A stretch of 64,000 nt of DNA from Loripinus fragilis (taxonomy: Eukaryota > Mollusca > Bivalvia > Lucinida > Lucinidae): positions 32,904,690 through 32,968,689 of the forward strand of contig OZ026530.1 of NCBI GenBank assembly GCA_964019695.1, written 5' to 3'. Shown here piece by piece: positions 11,359-22,849 of the stretch. The notes under the pieces were generated by a model. That model was not told the DNA's origin. It saw only the letters and a list, made by a program, of their open reading frames with translations, and made no database searches. Within the stretch, counting starts at the first letter, position 1. Each line of letters starts with the position of its first letter. The translations under genes were made by a program, and so were the position numbers.

Positions 11359-12913
11359 AACTTAGCCAGAACACCCGATATACAAAATTATGCGTACAGT
11401 ATGAAAAGCTTGAATAACTTTCAAACATTTTTCACATTAAAGTACTGTTATTTTGCAATTTAGCTAAAGTAAGCATACATCCCAGGACATTAACAAAAAA
11501 TGCCTTCCATCCTTTTTCAGGAGATTTATCACCATTTTTGCATAACTCATGCGCTGTATCGACTATCGCTTAACTCACATTAAAGCTGCATAATCTGTAA
11601 CTTTTGATATTTTCATTTTAAACATAGTGTTTCTATTTTTCAAGAACACAGTAAAAATACTAAAATTCAGGTATACATTTTACCTTTTTCGTAATAGTTA
11701 ACAAATTATTAGTGCCAAAACAACAGCATTTATGTTAAAAATTAACTGTCTAGAATTATTGGAGGGACGCAAATAATTACAAACAAGAGAAAATACACCT
11801 GTTTTTATTAGATAATTCACTTTTTCATGCAGTTTTCAACTGTAGAAATTAGATTTATTGTGACAACATAACTTTATTCTACTTTTGCAAATGATTTAAA
11901 AAAAAAAATATTTGTTTTTCGAAAAATGTTCATAGTTACAGAGTATGCAGCTTTAATATCGTTAAGCAGATACTCAGCCGGATTTATAAGTGACATTTTT
12001 TCAGGAATAAAATATTGATTTAAATATGACCATTTTTAACAGCTAGGTACACTTTTCTGTGCACTCGCCGACTACAACCAACACGCGATGACTGCGCTGT
12101 TATAGTACAGGATTCTCCATCGAGTTTGTTTATAAAAAAAGGAACGTTTGAAAGTAGCAAGCGACATAAGTTCAATATGCCATACTGGTCGGACAGACCA
12201 ATACCGACAGTCCAAATAACCGACCGACAAGTATATACCATACAGGTATGTTATAAAGACAAAGTCGAACAAAGAAACCACAAGAATAAAAAAGAGAAAC
12301 GAACACGCTTATGCATAGATCAAAATTAAAGTAAATGCTGAGAGTAATTATGTGATTTTTCCAATCATTTTTAACATTTTGCTTTGGTGTTCAAAAGAAG
12401 CATCTCGTTAAGACGTTTTTTTTCGAGTACAACATCATATGATTTGTTTGAGAAATAAAAAATACATATGTATGTTCATTGTGCACTTTTTGTACAGGTT
12501 TTGTGCTGTCTTCAGAGTTAAACGAATGCATATTAGGGGATAAAGTCACGACGGGACAAAATTAATACACGTACCCGTTGAGTATTTGACTCGTCCGACA
12601 TGATAATCCAGATGGATGTTTGTCAAGATGTTAGCTTTGTTATCAGGAAAATAAAAAAAAAAGAATATTCAAAAAATAAACGATTGATAAATTAACAAAT
12701 TGAATATCGTGTTATCATACTCCAGCACAATATGCGATAATCGAAAATCAAACTTGCATCTTATATGATAAGTTACATTCGTAAAGGGATCTTTTGACGG
12801 CCAGCACATGAGATAAAGGCCATGACATACAAGTATGCGTAATTATCTACTACACACGCGCAGCTATCTAGTGGAGCTTGGTACGCAGTTTATGTCGCAT
12901 AAGTTAAAATCAT
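11359..12913. other. No recognisable gene
   Basis: AT-rich DNA. The open frames at 12020-12330 have no recognisable family. A decayed copy of the hairpin family described at 63034 lies at about 12390-12465. Confidence 0.35.
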
Positions 12914-13232
12914 ATGCGGATCCAGAGGGGGGGAGGGGACAGGGGGTCCGGACCCCCCCCCCCCTGGAAAATTACAAAAATATAGGGTTCCTTAGCAATA
13001 TTGGTCCGGATCCCCTTAAAATCACAAAGCTACCTGTACCAATCCAGCATTCAATGTTGGGCCATCATCGGCACGCCAGCGAAACGCCATTTAAATGGCG
13101 TTTTGCAGGCGGGCCGTTGATGTCCCGCTATAGTGGTACTTGGATCCTTTCTCCCCTCATCAAACTAAAAACAAAGCAAAAAAACGTTGTCAAATTTGGA
13201 CCCCTCTTATAAAACTTTCTGGTTCCGCGCAT
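12914..13232. mobile_element. MITE with GCGGATCCAG ends, first copy
   Basis: Begins GCGGATCCAGAGGGGG and ends in the rough complement (a 'cccctctt' tract, then 'ttctggttccgcgc'). The middle contains the near-palindrome around 'cgccatttaaatggcg' and mirrored G-rich and C-rich tracts. A second copy is at 24699-25006 and a short relative is at 51683-51826. The 125-codon open frame across it reflects the repeat and not a gene. Confidence 0.75.
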
Positions 13233-13483
13233 GAAAATAGACGCTTACTACATATTTTGCATCATTTCAATTCATATTTGGTAATTGTTCATAAATTTTT
13301 AACATGTTTTCTTTTCTGTTATTGGATAAAGTCTAAGTTTTCAGAACTGAGTGTCAGTATAAAACACAGGGAAGACCTGGCTCTGACAGCTTTTTAAGAA
13401 GCAGCCTGAGCTGAGTCTGTGCTGTGTGTCTATGTATATTTACAAAACTCTAGAGAATGTAGGAGGTAAATAGTATCTTGATT

Positions 13484-13545
13484 TTCATTATTGTTTGTTA
13501 TTATTATTGTTTGTTATTATTATTATTATTATTATTACTATTTGT
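13484..13545. repeat. TTA/TTG microsatellite
   Basis: Runs of 'ttattattattg' and 'attattatt' repeats. Confidence 0.85.
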
Positions 13546-13660
13546 TTTGCAAAGATTTAGTTTAACCCATTGTATACTCAATAAAGTTTATGTAAAGCAC
13601 TCAGAACATGTTTAATGTGTAATATGAGGTTATACATGCCTACAATGTGTACATATACTA

Positions 13661-14185
13661 GGCCAAAAAAGAAACGCCGCATATGAAAAAGAAAACATTG
13701 CGTGAAAGAGTTAAGACATTTCATTTGCTATCTATGCTTTGCTATTTTTCTTGCCGCACATTCTCCACATTATTTTATTGAGGTCAGTCAAACGAAACCA
13801 GTGAACTGACCGATCATTTATTTTCCAGTTTTTCACGTGCACAATCATTCATTTCAGATTTATACGTGCATTAACTACTGGAATCTCAAGTTAAACATCC
13901 CAATTGTTTAAAACGTTTAAAAACTTTGGAAGCAAACACTACACACTGCAAATTTACGATGCCAAAATTGACACCTGTTCAATTCTAAGGGCAATAGGGA
14001 TATTACAAGCTCACGTGACGCCATCGGTAATAACCCAACAATTTCGATGTCAATTTATGACAATAGAACGTCTTAGGAATCGATTCGGTCAGTTCAGTGT
14101 TACATACTGTCGTCCAGAACCAACGAACCAAAATGACATCGAAATTGTCGATGGACATTCAATGTCATATGCATTCAGCCAACCT
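13661..14185 (+). mobile_element. Tc1-like transposon fragment with decayed transposase start
   Basis: The left end GGCCAAAAAAGAAACGCC follows a TA and resembles Tc1-type termini. Downstream a decayed frame reads RAIGILQAHVTPSVITQQF, then TIERLRNRFGQFSVTYCRPE. This matches the N-terminal helix-turn-helix region of Tc1 transposases (R-IGML-AG-S-..V...F.V...TI.RL..RF...G...-RPR). The catalytic DDE part and the right end are not found, so only the first few hundred bases remain. It directly abuts a LINE remnant. Confidence 0.7.
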
Positions 14186-14192
14186 GTTGTCT

Positions 14193-15570
14193 TTATATGA
14201 ATGTTTGGATTTGATCACAGCTCCAAAAAAAAACGTGAATAATTGATCCAGCACATGAATGGCAGTAGTAGCACAAAGCATCATTACTCGCTTTCATATT
14301 ATGGAGAGTTTTATTTGTCACTAAGATATTGTGATTAATACGTATTTTGAACCAACGGACAGCAGTGTGTTTAGTTATCTCAAAGGGAGACAACGATTGG
14401 CTGGATATAATTAAGCATAGTGGGATATGATAATAACTAGTCATTTTTACAATGATACATATTAAATATAGCTTAATAGCTCACAATGTTCCAAAATACT
14501 GTAAATTATTTGTTTATACTCTTGTCATTTTTATAAATTCTTCTAGAGTGTAAACTATTTCGTTTTCTTTGATTTTGCAATTAATGTATTTGATACCTCT
14601 TTAATACCAGTTTGAATAATATACGTGTGTTCTAACTACTTTAGTATCATTATTATAAAATAAAGGGTATTTTAAAACCAGGTCTTCCTTCAAAACCCTT
14701 TTAGCGTTAATTTTTATTAATGTGGTTAAGACATCCAGCTAGAATGATTTTGATACTATTTTGCAACATTCTGTTTAATTAATGACAGCACATTATTTAT
14801 GTAAATCAATATTATGATTTTATGAAATGTTGCCATTTACTGTCAAAGATAAAGATCCGCCTAAGTCAAGTTAGTTTAAATGCATCGATAAAGGCTCTTA
14901 TGTTTTTCATTTTTAGTCCCCCCCTCTGAAAACTGTTTTACACATATTGAGGTTTCTTGTTTGTTCCATTAACGTTTGATTCACTAGGGTTTGGGAGTGT
15001 GATTTAATATTGGAATAAGCATTGTTTTATACAGTAACCGTCACATTTCCCAGAGGTGTTAGCATGCTGCGCTGCCACTGAGTTGCCTTTGTTTTCAAGA
15101 AGTTTGCTAGTGTATGTGTAGATTTCGTAGATCAGTGTTTAATGTTATGTCTAATAATTTAAACTTGTCTTTCCCCCATGACAATTTCCATTTTGTTTAT
15201 ATATTGTCTGATCTATATTTCTTGGAGCCTATCCACACAATTTGTGTTTCATTCATCCTGATTATTTTGAGATTTTTTTTCTAGTTCATCAGGGGTACAG
15301 TTTAGGGAGTCTTCTAACCCATCTATAATAACAGTTGTGTTGAGCTGTGATATTTCAAATTCTTTGGTTTCTATTTTTATTCCCTTTATATTTTTATTTT
15401 TCGTAGTTTAGATGATACAAAATTGGAATGAATTATAAAAATGTATTACATGAAAGAAGATCGCCTTGTCGACAGCCATGTTCTATTTGAAACCAGGATG
15501 ATAAGTGTCCACACTGTGTAACTGCATATGCTATATAATTAGAAGAACGATATGCTAAAGTACCAACTAA
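14193..15570 (-). pseudogene. LINE (non-LTR retrotransposon) reverse transcriptase remnant
   Basis: Pieces of a LINE reverse transcriptase lie in order on the minus strand, in several frames. SSWFQIEHGCRQGDLLS (around 15500-15450) is the motif ending RQGDPLSP. EISQLNTTVIIDGLEDSL (about 15360-15300) corresponds to the catalytic ADD region with Asp residues lost. IVWIGSKKYRSD (about 15230) and a region ending QWQRSMLTPLGNVTVT (about 15060) follow. Last comes a zinc-ribbon-like end, VRWFKIRINHNILVTNK with CYYCHSC and HVFFWSC (14360-14200), closed by a stop at 14193. Many stops and shifts show a dead copy. Confidence 0.8.
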
Positions 15571-15637
15571 ATCAGTTTGTTTATTTTCATTTCTATTCTG
15601 CCTCAACTTCTCTTAAAACAGAGTAGACCCCAATCAG

Positions 15638-15785
15638 CAGACTTCTGCAGGTGTGCCTTCAATCCGTCCGTTCATCCATTGACAGTTCATGAAAGTGGCC
15701 ATAACTTTTAAACCACATAGTATGGTTTGATCAAGTGTTGCATATGTATGCATGTCAACATTGTCTAATAATGGTCTGCCCTTAA
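15638..15785 (+). repeat. Left arm of a 1.7 kb inverted repeat pair
   Basis: About 135 bases, including 'gttcatgaaagtggccataa' and 'gcatatgtatgcatgtcaac', recur inverted at 17196-17342 with close to 90% identity by eye. Together they bracket 1.7 kb holding the hammerhead-like motif and retroelement tails. They may be opposed ends of Penelope-like copies. Confidence 0.75.
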
Positions 15786-15824
15786 CTATAGTGTTTATTT
15801 CATTTGGGAACTTTGAAATTATTA

Positions 15825-15876
15825 GACGGGTCACTGATGAGGCCTAAAAGACCGAAACTAGCTAGTCTGGCCCAAA
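15825..15876 (+). ncRNA. Hammerhead-ribozyme-like motif
   Basis: The order of elements fits a hammerhead. GGGTCA (15828-15833) pairs with TGGCCC (15868-15873) to make helix I. The core CTGATGA is at 15834-15840. A weak helix II GG..CC spans 15841-15853. The second core GAAA is at 15854-15857. A very short palindromic helix III (CTAGCTAG, 15858-15865) is followed by TC, giving a GUC cleavage triplet ending at 15867. Hammerheads with minimal helix III are known in Penelope-like elements, where they may act as dimers. The helix II mismatch lowers certainty. Activity is not shown. Confidence 0.55.
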
Positions 15877-16264
15877 AAACTTGTACACTTTAGTTTCATT
15901 TCTTCAGTGCAATATTTGCTTCCAAAGGAATAACCTTTTTAAGAATATATTCTAATAAAGCCACCCAATCACAGTGTAGATCCAGATCAGCTGACTTCTA
16001 ATGAAGCCCGCCGATCAGGATCCAGGCTGCTTTTTCCTCCACATGATGATTTTTCATCCACAACGATACGACATCACTATTGGCAGTTGAATATGTTAAA
16101 GTACCAGCATATTATTTTAGATTACTGTTTCAGACCATAAAGACGTACTATGGGCATAAAATTATCAAAATTGCAGAACTTCTGTTGAAAAAACAGTGTA
16201 GATCCACATTATGACTTTAAATCCACAACGATATGACTAGAAATTTTAAATGACCACGTTCGAC

Positions 16265-16545
16265 CCAAAAGGCGCACATATGTGTGTCTTGATCCACATT
16301 AGAATTAAGCGTAAGGTTAGTACCATGAAACCAATTTCAAGCCCTCCAGTACTTTTCTTACTGACCATTCCAAAGCGGTGTTTCTTATGTCGATATTTTT
16401 GTGATGCCATACTGTGTTTCTTACAGCCTTGTGGTTACCTGTTGGAAAGGGCTGACCTCTTGGCTTTCTTGTATGTGATGTTTTCTGGTGTTTCTGTCAC
16501 TTTAACATTCGGTGGCTTGGGTCAGGGGTGGTTTTTGATTTTATC
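16265..16545 (+). mobile_element. Penelope-like 3' end, solo copy
   Basis: In the sense of the element at 5830-8116, this repeats its 3' region: 'tgtgtcttgatccacatta', 'agccctccagta', 'ctgaccattccaaagcgg', 'ggaaagggctgacctcttgg', ending near 'gggtcaggggtgg'. No coding part is attached. Confidence 0.7.
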
Positions 16546-16930
16546 AGTTACCTCTCATATCAACTGCATTGTTGCGCGTTGCCTGATAAACGTTGTCTAT
16601 CTCACGGCATGTTGCCTTTATCAGGTCATGATGACGTTGCACTTTTTGAATGACGTCGCTAATGACGCTGAATCAACATACAAATCGAAAATAACGTCAT
16701 AATCGCTAGTTTGAAGAGTGAAACAATGGGTAAACTGATAAACAGAATACAGCAAGCCTCGCGATGTCAACAAGCGTTCTCAAAGCCTTGCCTGGTAAAC
16801 TTGATATCAAAAGACACTCACCTAGTATTCTCTATATCTCGGCAAGCCTCGCGATGTCAACAAGCGTTCTCAAAGCCTTGCCTGGTAAACTTGATATCAA
16901 AAGACACTCACCTAGTATTCTCTATGTATC
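16546..16930 (+). repeat. Dispersed repeat with an exact 87 bp tandem duplication
   Basis: An 87 bp unit ending 'cctagtattctctat' occurs twice in a row (about 16752-16838 and 16839-16925), almost identical. The preceding 200 bp, rich in TGACGTC-like words, plus one unit recur inverted at 57790-58125 inside a chitin synthase intron. The three open frames here simply reflect this duplication. Confidence 0.8.
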
Positions 16931-17195
16931 GGTTCCTGTTCTTTGCCTTCTTCCTGACTTTCATCAAAATATACCATGCGGTTAACGGGTTAAGAGCATT
17001 TTCACTAAATGACCTCAAGCAGCCAAAATGATGCTATCGAAGAGACATCACCGTTTTGCATAAGAAAGCCTGGATAATGTTAAAATAAATAAGTATGCAA
17101 AATTTGATCCAAATAAATCATGCGGTTCAAAGGCTATGAGCGTTCTTTAGACTGACACAGCCAACTGGATTGATGTACAGCAAAGCGCCGTCAAG

Positions 17196-17342
17196 CAAAA
17201 AGATGTTATGCATTATTAGACAATGTTGACATGCATACATATGCAACATTTGATCAAACCATACTATGTTGTTAAAAGTTATGGCCACTTTCATGAACTG
17301 CCTATGGATGAACGGACGGATGGTAGGCACACCTGCAGGTAG
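17196..17342 (-). repeat. Right arm of the 1.7 kb inverted repeat pair
   Basis: Complement of 15638-15785. See that entry. Confidence 0.75.
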
Positions 17343-17732
17343 AGCAATGTATTTCTAAATGCTTCAACTAATCTACAAAGCCTAAAACATGTACGTGTAG
17401 CTTCATTGTACACACTAGGCTGGTTGTTTTAAGGGACCAGGTATTTGTTGTTTGGGCATATCTGGGCTGATTTTAGATTGTATCTACCTACCTTCTCTGC
17501 AACACTCTCTTTAAAGTATTACCTGTAGTTACATGTCATTGCAAGAGATAAAATATAGATTGTAGGAGATAAAAAGCCAGTTGGGGAATTCGATAAAAGA
17601 TTATGATGTAAGTGCAAATGGATGTAGATACTTTTTTTTTCAAAGAAATTGTCGGTTTAATGATATGATGTTGTTGTGACTTCTCTGTATTGACATGTAT
17701 ATATTACCAAACAGTGCTAATAAATTTTGAAA

Positions 17733-17772
17733 CCAAGCGCTTCTGGCTTTCGCCTTCATCAGAGTTTCAAGA
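17733..17772 (-). ncRNA. Decayed hammerhead-like motif downstream of a Penelope endonuclease remnant
   Basis: On the minus strand TTGAAACT pairs with GGTTTCAA (8 bp with one G-T pair). Between them lie CTGATGA, a GGC-GAAA-GCC hairpin and GAAGC, where a hammerhead needs GAAA. It lies about 290 bases downstream of the endonuclease stop at 18057, where Penelope-like terminal repeats would carry such a motif. Confidence 0.4.
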
Positions 17773-18056
17773 CATTGCAAATATTGGTATATTTCATAAA
17801 ACTTAACTGTTTCCACAATTTATTTACTTGTTTAAGCCCTAAAGAGGGCCCAGTATTCAACGCAATGATCTGGCAACAAACACAGGTTGCATATACATAA
17901 AAACACAGCGCACGAAATAAACAAAACTATATTTACAAGAAACAGCCTACAAGAAATGTTTTCAGAGCAAAATGAATGAAACACTTTGCCAGTTTTCTGT
18001 GTAAATGTCTACCAAAATAAAGCATGTAAATTTTACAATCATGTGACTAAACTGTG
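17773..18056. other. Probable 3' region of the Penelope endonuclease remnant
   Basis: Lies between the stop of the endonuclease frame and the hammerhead-like motif. No other feature recognised. Confidence 0.35.
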
Positions 18057-18580
18057 TCAGTCACCTTTATTGATACCAAATGGAGCTAGAGTTTTCAAAC
18101 GCCGAATCCAGTAGCTTTCATGGAGTGTTTTGGAGTGATCTGACCACTTAGCATTATGTTCAAGGCAACAAACAGAGGCATGGCTCAGAATGTCATGACC
18201 ATTAGAGCGAAAATGTTCCACTGTTTGGTGTCCATTTAAACCTAGAATGCCTCCAGTCATCATAGTAGCCATTCATTCCCTTGTTCAATGGTCTTCTCGT
18301 TTCTCCTACATAATGTTTGCCACAACTGTTACAAGAGATAAGATAGACAACATTTTCAGTTGTGCACTCTGTGTCTGTCTGAATTGTACACTGACACCAG
18401 CGGAGGACTAAACAGACACAGCATGAGTTATCATTTTACAGCATTGACATCTCTTTCTGACACAAGGTCGACACTCCCCATTTGGGTTAGCATAACCAGA
18501 GTTTGGATTGAGTCGTGCACATACGAGGAGGTCACCGAGGCTTTTTGGGCGTCTGTAAGCCATTTGCGGTGTGTCCTATT
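18057..18580 (-). pseudogene. Penelope-like GIY-YIG endonuclease remnant, C-terminal type
   Basis: Order on the minus strand: a linker reading RRPKSLGDLLVCARLNPNSG with a Cys-rich stretch CRPCVRKRCQCC; then TENVVYLISCNSCGKHYVGE, where VVYLI and YVGE form the GIY and YIG strands; then EHFRSNGHDILSHASVCCLE and YWIRRLKTLAPFGINKGD before a stop. This nickase domain follows the reverse transcriptase in canonical Penelope elements. A stop near 18408 and a frameshift near 18230 break it. The reverse transcriptase that should lie upstream (above 18580) is absent. Confidence 0.85.
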
Positions 18581-20720
18581 TATTATAAAGTAATAATGTA
18601 ATGAATGTAGGGTGAAACTTTACTCTGTGGTTAGGTAAAATACTTTACCCTAGAGAAAAATGTCCCCCTCCTACAGCATGTTATTTACATTTTCTTCTAA
18701 GTCTTTTGATAAATAGGATAAAATGTACATGCAGTTTTAATAAAGGGATTATAATGTATTGTTTAAACTCTTAACCCTAGTCATTCTTGTCTCTAAAGAC
18801 ACTTAAAATTAGAGAAAATGTCCCCAGCCTGGCCTGCAACACTTCATCCCTTACAACATATGATTTGCATATCTTTTATAAGTGTTTGTTATGTAATTGA
18901 CGTATATTTTACATTTGTTAGGATAATATTGATATAAAGTTTCATTGATTGAGGCAAGATTCTATTGTTTAGGTATTTAAGCAATACCACTAAGTTTGGG
19001 GATTTTTTCAAGGTATGGACACATTCCATGTTTAAGAGGATCGATTCCCTTTGGCTAAACTGTCCCCAAGGCTAAAGTCAAAAGTTGGTTGCAGAGGGAC
19101 ACACTACCCTGGTCCCCTATACCTAGTCTGTCTGCTTCTAGATAGAAAATTAATCATTATCCAGTGGTCCACTAGCTAGGAAAATTGCGATCTCCGTAGC
19201 AAGAATAAGTAGGTCAGGTTTTCTTTCTAGGAAACAAATACTGACTATAGGGAGGTGCTCAAAATTGTCCCCTAGCTAGAGCGCTAGGTATATTTTCATG
19301 ATGGCTATCAGGGAGACCGTATCCCAAAGCTTGACTATCCCTGTGTTATGTCTCATGCTGGCCACAGGCATGCGCACATACAGCGTTATTATAACCATAG
19401 AGAGAAGGGTATTCTAGTCTTGGACATTGGCGTCCCAGAATGAATGCCAGCATAAGTCAATGTAAACTGAGGTAATTTGCCCCTTACCTTAAGGGACAGT
19501 TTACCCTTGGGAATCCATCAACTCAAGCCTTATTCTGTATCCTCACCAAGGGGACAAAATATTTTAGGGGGCATTCGCCCCACCTCTCGATTTTACTTAA
19601 ACCCTGAACACTAGTTCTGGTCCCATTCATTGAAACGTTATTCTTAAAATACAAAAAACAGACAACTAAATAAAAATAAAACAGGCATGCAAATCAAATG
19701 GCAGGGGTACAAGATAACGTGTCCAAGGCGTCAGATAGACCAAACTTAGAAAATTGCCTTTTATAGAAACTTTATGCAAATCGTATCCTACATAGTATAG
19801 AAACATAACTTTTCGAAGGTGACTTTTCATCCTTGGGAAAAGTGTTCTCCCCCTACTTACAACGTGCTATTACTTAAAAATTGAATTCAGGTCCATAACA
19901 ATCTTTTTGAGATACTTATAAATTTTCAGTGAAAGGGACCTAAACCAGTGTTAGATTACAGTCTCGTAATGTTATGCAAACTAAAATTCAACGCAAAATT
20001 AAATAATGCAGCACTCATAAAACATGCAAATGATGTTTTATCTAGTAGAGAGGGTCATTAACAGCTAAAACTAGTTAACTTCAACAATTTGGGCCAATTT
20101 TGTCCCATATCTTTTTAGATTTTGATTTGTATGCCGTTTTCTACTTATTGGCACAGGGTTCTCTGCAATTTGTGATTGTGGTATTTCCTGATCATACTCA
20201 CTTACTATTTTTGGTCAAGTAGATTATAATGTCTAAAAATGTGTACATCCAAAAATTTCATTTATTCAGCCTCACAAAGAGCGCCACTGAATTTCAATAT
20301 AAACAACATTACTGTGAGGAAACATACTTGTACATACCAAATTTCTTACACGGCTAAAATATGTATGAGCTTCTTTTTAAGAATTGTTTTTGCCTTTCAG
20401 CAAGGTCGAAGCATGCTTGTTATGTAAGACAGTGAAATTTAATTTTACTTCTATAAGTACAAAGACTGTTTCAATTGTACCCATTACTTTTGAAGAGTTG
20501 TCCAGAAAAAAAAACTATTTGTTTTGTAACGGAATATGATGAATGTCAATAAACACATTTTTTTTGGTACTGGAAATAATTAATGGTATTCTTGTGTATA
20601 GAACATTGTGTCAACTGGTTAACAACGTAATTCACATACCTATATCTGCGTAGGAACATATTTTTTCTGCAAAATATCAAGCTGAGTGTAAGTGCAGACC
20701 ACTGTGTAATTTAAAAAAAG
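18581..20720. other. Unassigned intergenic DNA
   Basis: No gene recognised. A loose phrase 'tgtcccc.cct.c.....acaacatgttattt' recurs near 18660, 18820 and 19845, suggesting an old repeat. A fragment at 20150-20215 matches the repeat at 46930-46975. Confidence 0.4.
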
Positions 20721-20724
20721 CAAT

Positions 20725-21049
20725 GTGGATATTGCAATCGCTTCTGTCAGTCCATCCATCCGACAGTCACGCTATTTCCTCCTTAACCAGTGGACGAAAT
20801 CCTACCAAATTGGGTGTGTGAGTTGCTCACATGGATGTGGTGTGCTACAGCAAAAATTATTTGCCCCATCCCTGGGGCCCGTTAAGGGGTCAAAAGGTTT
20901 GTTTGTCAGTCCCTACATCACGGTTATCTCCTCCTAAACCATTTGACGAAATTTTTGATCATGGTCATGTGGCATATCAAATAAAGGATTTAATCAGTAG
21001 ACCAGCAAACACTGACAAAGGGGGACGTGCATTAAGGGGCTTTGGCCCC
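20725..21049. repeat. Old dispersed repeat of molluscan type
   Basis: Contains 'cagtccatccatccgacagt' and a second similar phrase near 20910-20945 about clearing 'tcctccttaacca..gacgaaat'. This is two diverged copies of a unit of about 170 bp. Confidence 0.5.
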
Positions 21050-21560
21050 CTCTGGAGCCAAAAACTGAAAGTTGCTTTTTACCAATTTCACCCAATTGGT
21101 TTATTAGAAGAATGGTCAAAGTGTAAAATTCTGGTTTTTATTTTACTTTTTCCGTTGCTATGGTAACAAAAATGGCCGACAAAATAGGCTTCAAATAGAG
21201 AAATTGTCTTTTTTAGCCAAATTTAAGGCTTTTCAGACCGATTTTTAAGAATTAGATATCAGCACAAGCGAATACCAAAAGATCATTTAATATATTGTGA
21301 GCCGTGATAATTCTCACCCTCTGTTAAATATCGTTTTGGTATTTGCTTGTGCTCTATGTTAATTTCTCTGTCAAATGTCTTAAATTTGCTCCAAAATGGT
21401 CACTTTCCTATATTTTGCCTATTTTGGCAGCCATTTTTGTTACCATAGCAACGGTAAAAATAAAATCAACCCCAGACTTTTACACTTGGGCTATTGTTCT
21501 TATAAACTAATAAGAATAAACTTGTGAAAAGCAACTTTCATTTCTGTCCTCATAGAGGGG
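21050..21560. repeat. Long imperfect inverted repeat, about 510 bp
   Basis: The left arm includes 'ttttccgttgctatggtaac' and 'aaaaatggccgac' (about 21145-21180). The right arm includes 'gccatttttgttaccatagc' (about 21430). Outer parts pair around 'gaaagttgctttt' and 'gaaaagcaactttc'. Inner parts pair around 'agcacaagcgaataccaaaa' and its complement near 21335. The right arm ends in a G run at 21556-21570. Confidence 0.75.
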
Positions 21561-21824
21561 GGGGGGGGGGCAAAATAGTCTCTTAATACACGTACCCCTT
21601 TTACCCTAGGATCAAACTGGTGACCTTGGGGTGGGTGAAAAGTACAAATATAATTAGATTTCGTCGACAGCTTGGGGATTTGCGATGTGTTTTAGTTTAT
21701 TTTAAAAATCAATTGTTTCTTGCTGTTTGACGTCGTGGTGAAGTCACAAAATGATATACACAATTTGGGCCTATTCAGGTTTGAACATTGAGTTCTATAA
21801 ATTCCAAATTTGTTGATAGCATAC

Positions 21825-22615
21825 TTATGCCCAACATGGAATATTTGCCTTCGTACGTTTTAGATACATCTGAGTTTATAACCAAAATTCACACCTTTAA
21901 AGGTATTCTTCAGAACGCTTATTTGGTAAACTTAGATGTTAAATCACTGTATAGCAAATTTCCTTAATGTTATGATATTTAAGCATGTGATCATTTCATG
22001 TAAGAAGGTGGGAAATCACAGGAGGCTAGCTCTGTCATTTCAAAACTTATCAATCGTGTTAAATAATTAAGATTCTCTTCAAGTTTTGGATTCTGCAATG
22101 GGTACTAAAATCGTCCTGTCTTACGCAGATTGATTTATGGGTAATCTTGAGATGGATTTTCTTGGTTCCTGTAATAAAATATCCTTGATTCGGTCATGGT
22201 TCCTTGATGACAATTTATGATATGGAATCATAGTGAACAAGACTTGCATGATTTGGTTTCTAAAATCAATAATTGTCATGATACCATAAAATTCACATTC
22301 AATTATTAAAATAAAGAATCTTTTTTTTCTGGATGTGAAAATCAAAATGAAAGAAAATGATGAGCTTGATATAAGTGTAAATGAAAAAGTCACAAACTGT
22401 CTTCAGTACATTAAATTTTATCATGTCATCCTCTTTCATGTAAACAGGGCATTCCCTATAGCCCGGCTAAACGTTACAGGCGTATTACGTCGGATAACAC
22501 ATGTTTTGAAAAAGATCTAAACAGACGGAAGGAATATTTTTCAGACACGAAACTACCCAAAACAGGTTATTGATGAGGCTGGTGGAAAAGTATTTTCAAT
22601 AAGCATGGACGGTGC
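21825..22615 (+). pseudogene. Penelope-like reverse transcriptase remnant of the canonical type
   Basis: Decayed pieces in order on the plus strand, in different frames: LPSYVLDTSEFITKIHTFKG and NAYLVNLDVKSLYSKFP (motif A, 21845-21966); SAMGTKIVLSYAD then FMGNLEMDFL (motif B, about 22095-22160); a damaged motif C region (FLDD, about 22199); FFLDVKIKMKENDELDISVN (about 22320-22385); HVNRAFPIARL; CFEKDLNRRKEYF (about 22507) and YPKQVIDEAGGKVFSIS (about 22555-22605). Several stops and shifts show it is dead. It is a different lineage from the element at 5830-8116, since its motif B reads AMGTK and not GIPMGTNCAP. Confidence 0.8.
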
Positions 22616-22849
22616 ACTTAAAGTAACAACGACAGCAAAGATCATGAAGCCTACTTCCCACACAAAGTGTCAGGTCATTATTTCTTTCGTATGTACATAC
22701 AATCCATCATTGATTGCGTAACATATGAAAAATCAAAGCACTGAGAGTACTGATGGGGACGGCTGTATTTAAGCGTTCAAGTCTTCAAATAGGGAGATTT
22801 TTAGTTTGATACCTTTTGTACAACCTGTGATTTAGCTAACAAGAATGGT

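Noticed and set aside
12835..13212. 125-codon open frame
   Set aside because: Lies on a MITE whose second copy at 24699 does not keep the frame.
16250..17031. 150- and 106-codon plus-strand open frames
   Set aside because: They run across a Penelope-like 3' end and an 87 bp tandem duplication that also occurs in an intron at 57790.
22335..22520. Short plus-strand open frame treated as its own gene
   Set aside because: It is one piece of the decayed Penelope-like reverse transcriptase at 21825-22615.
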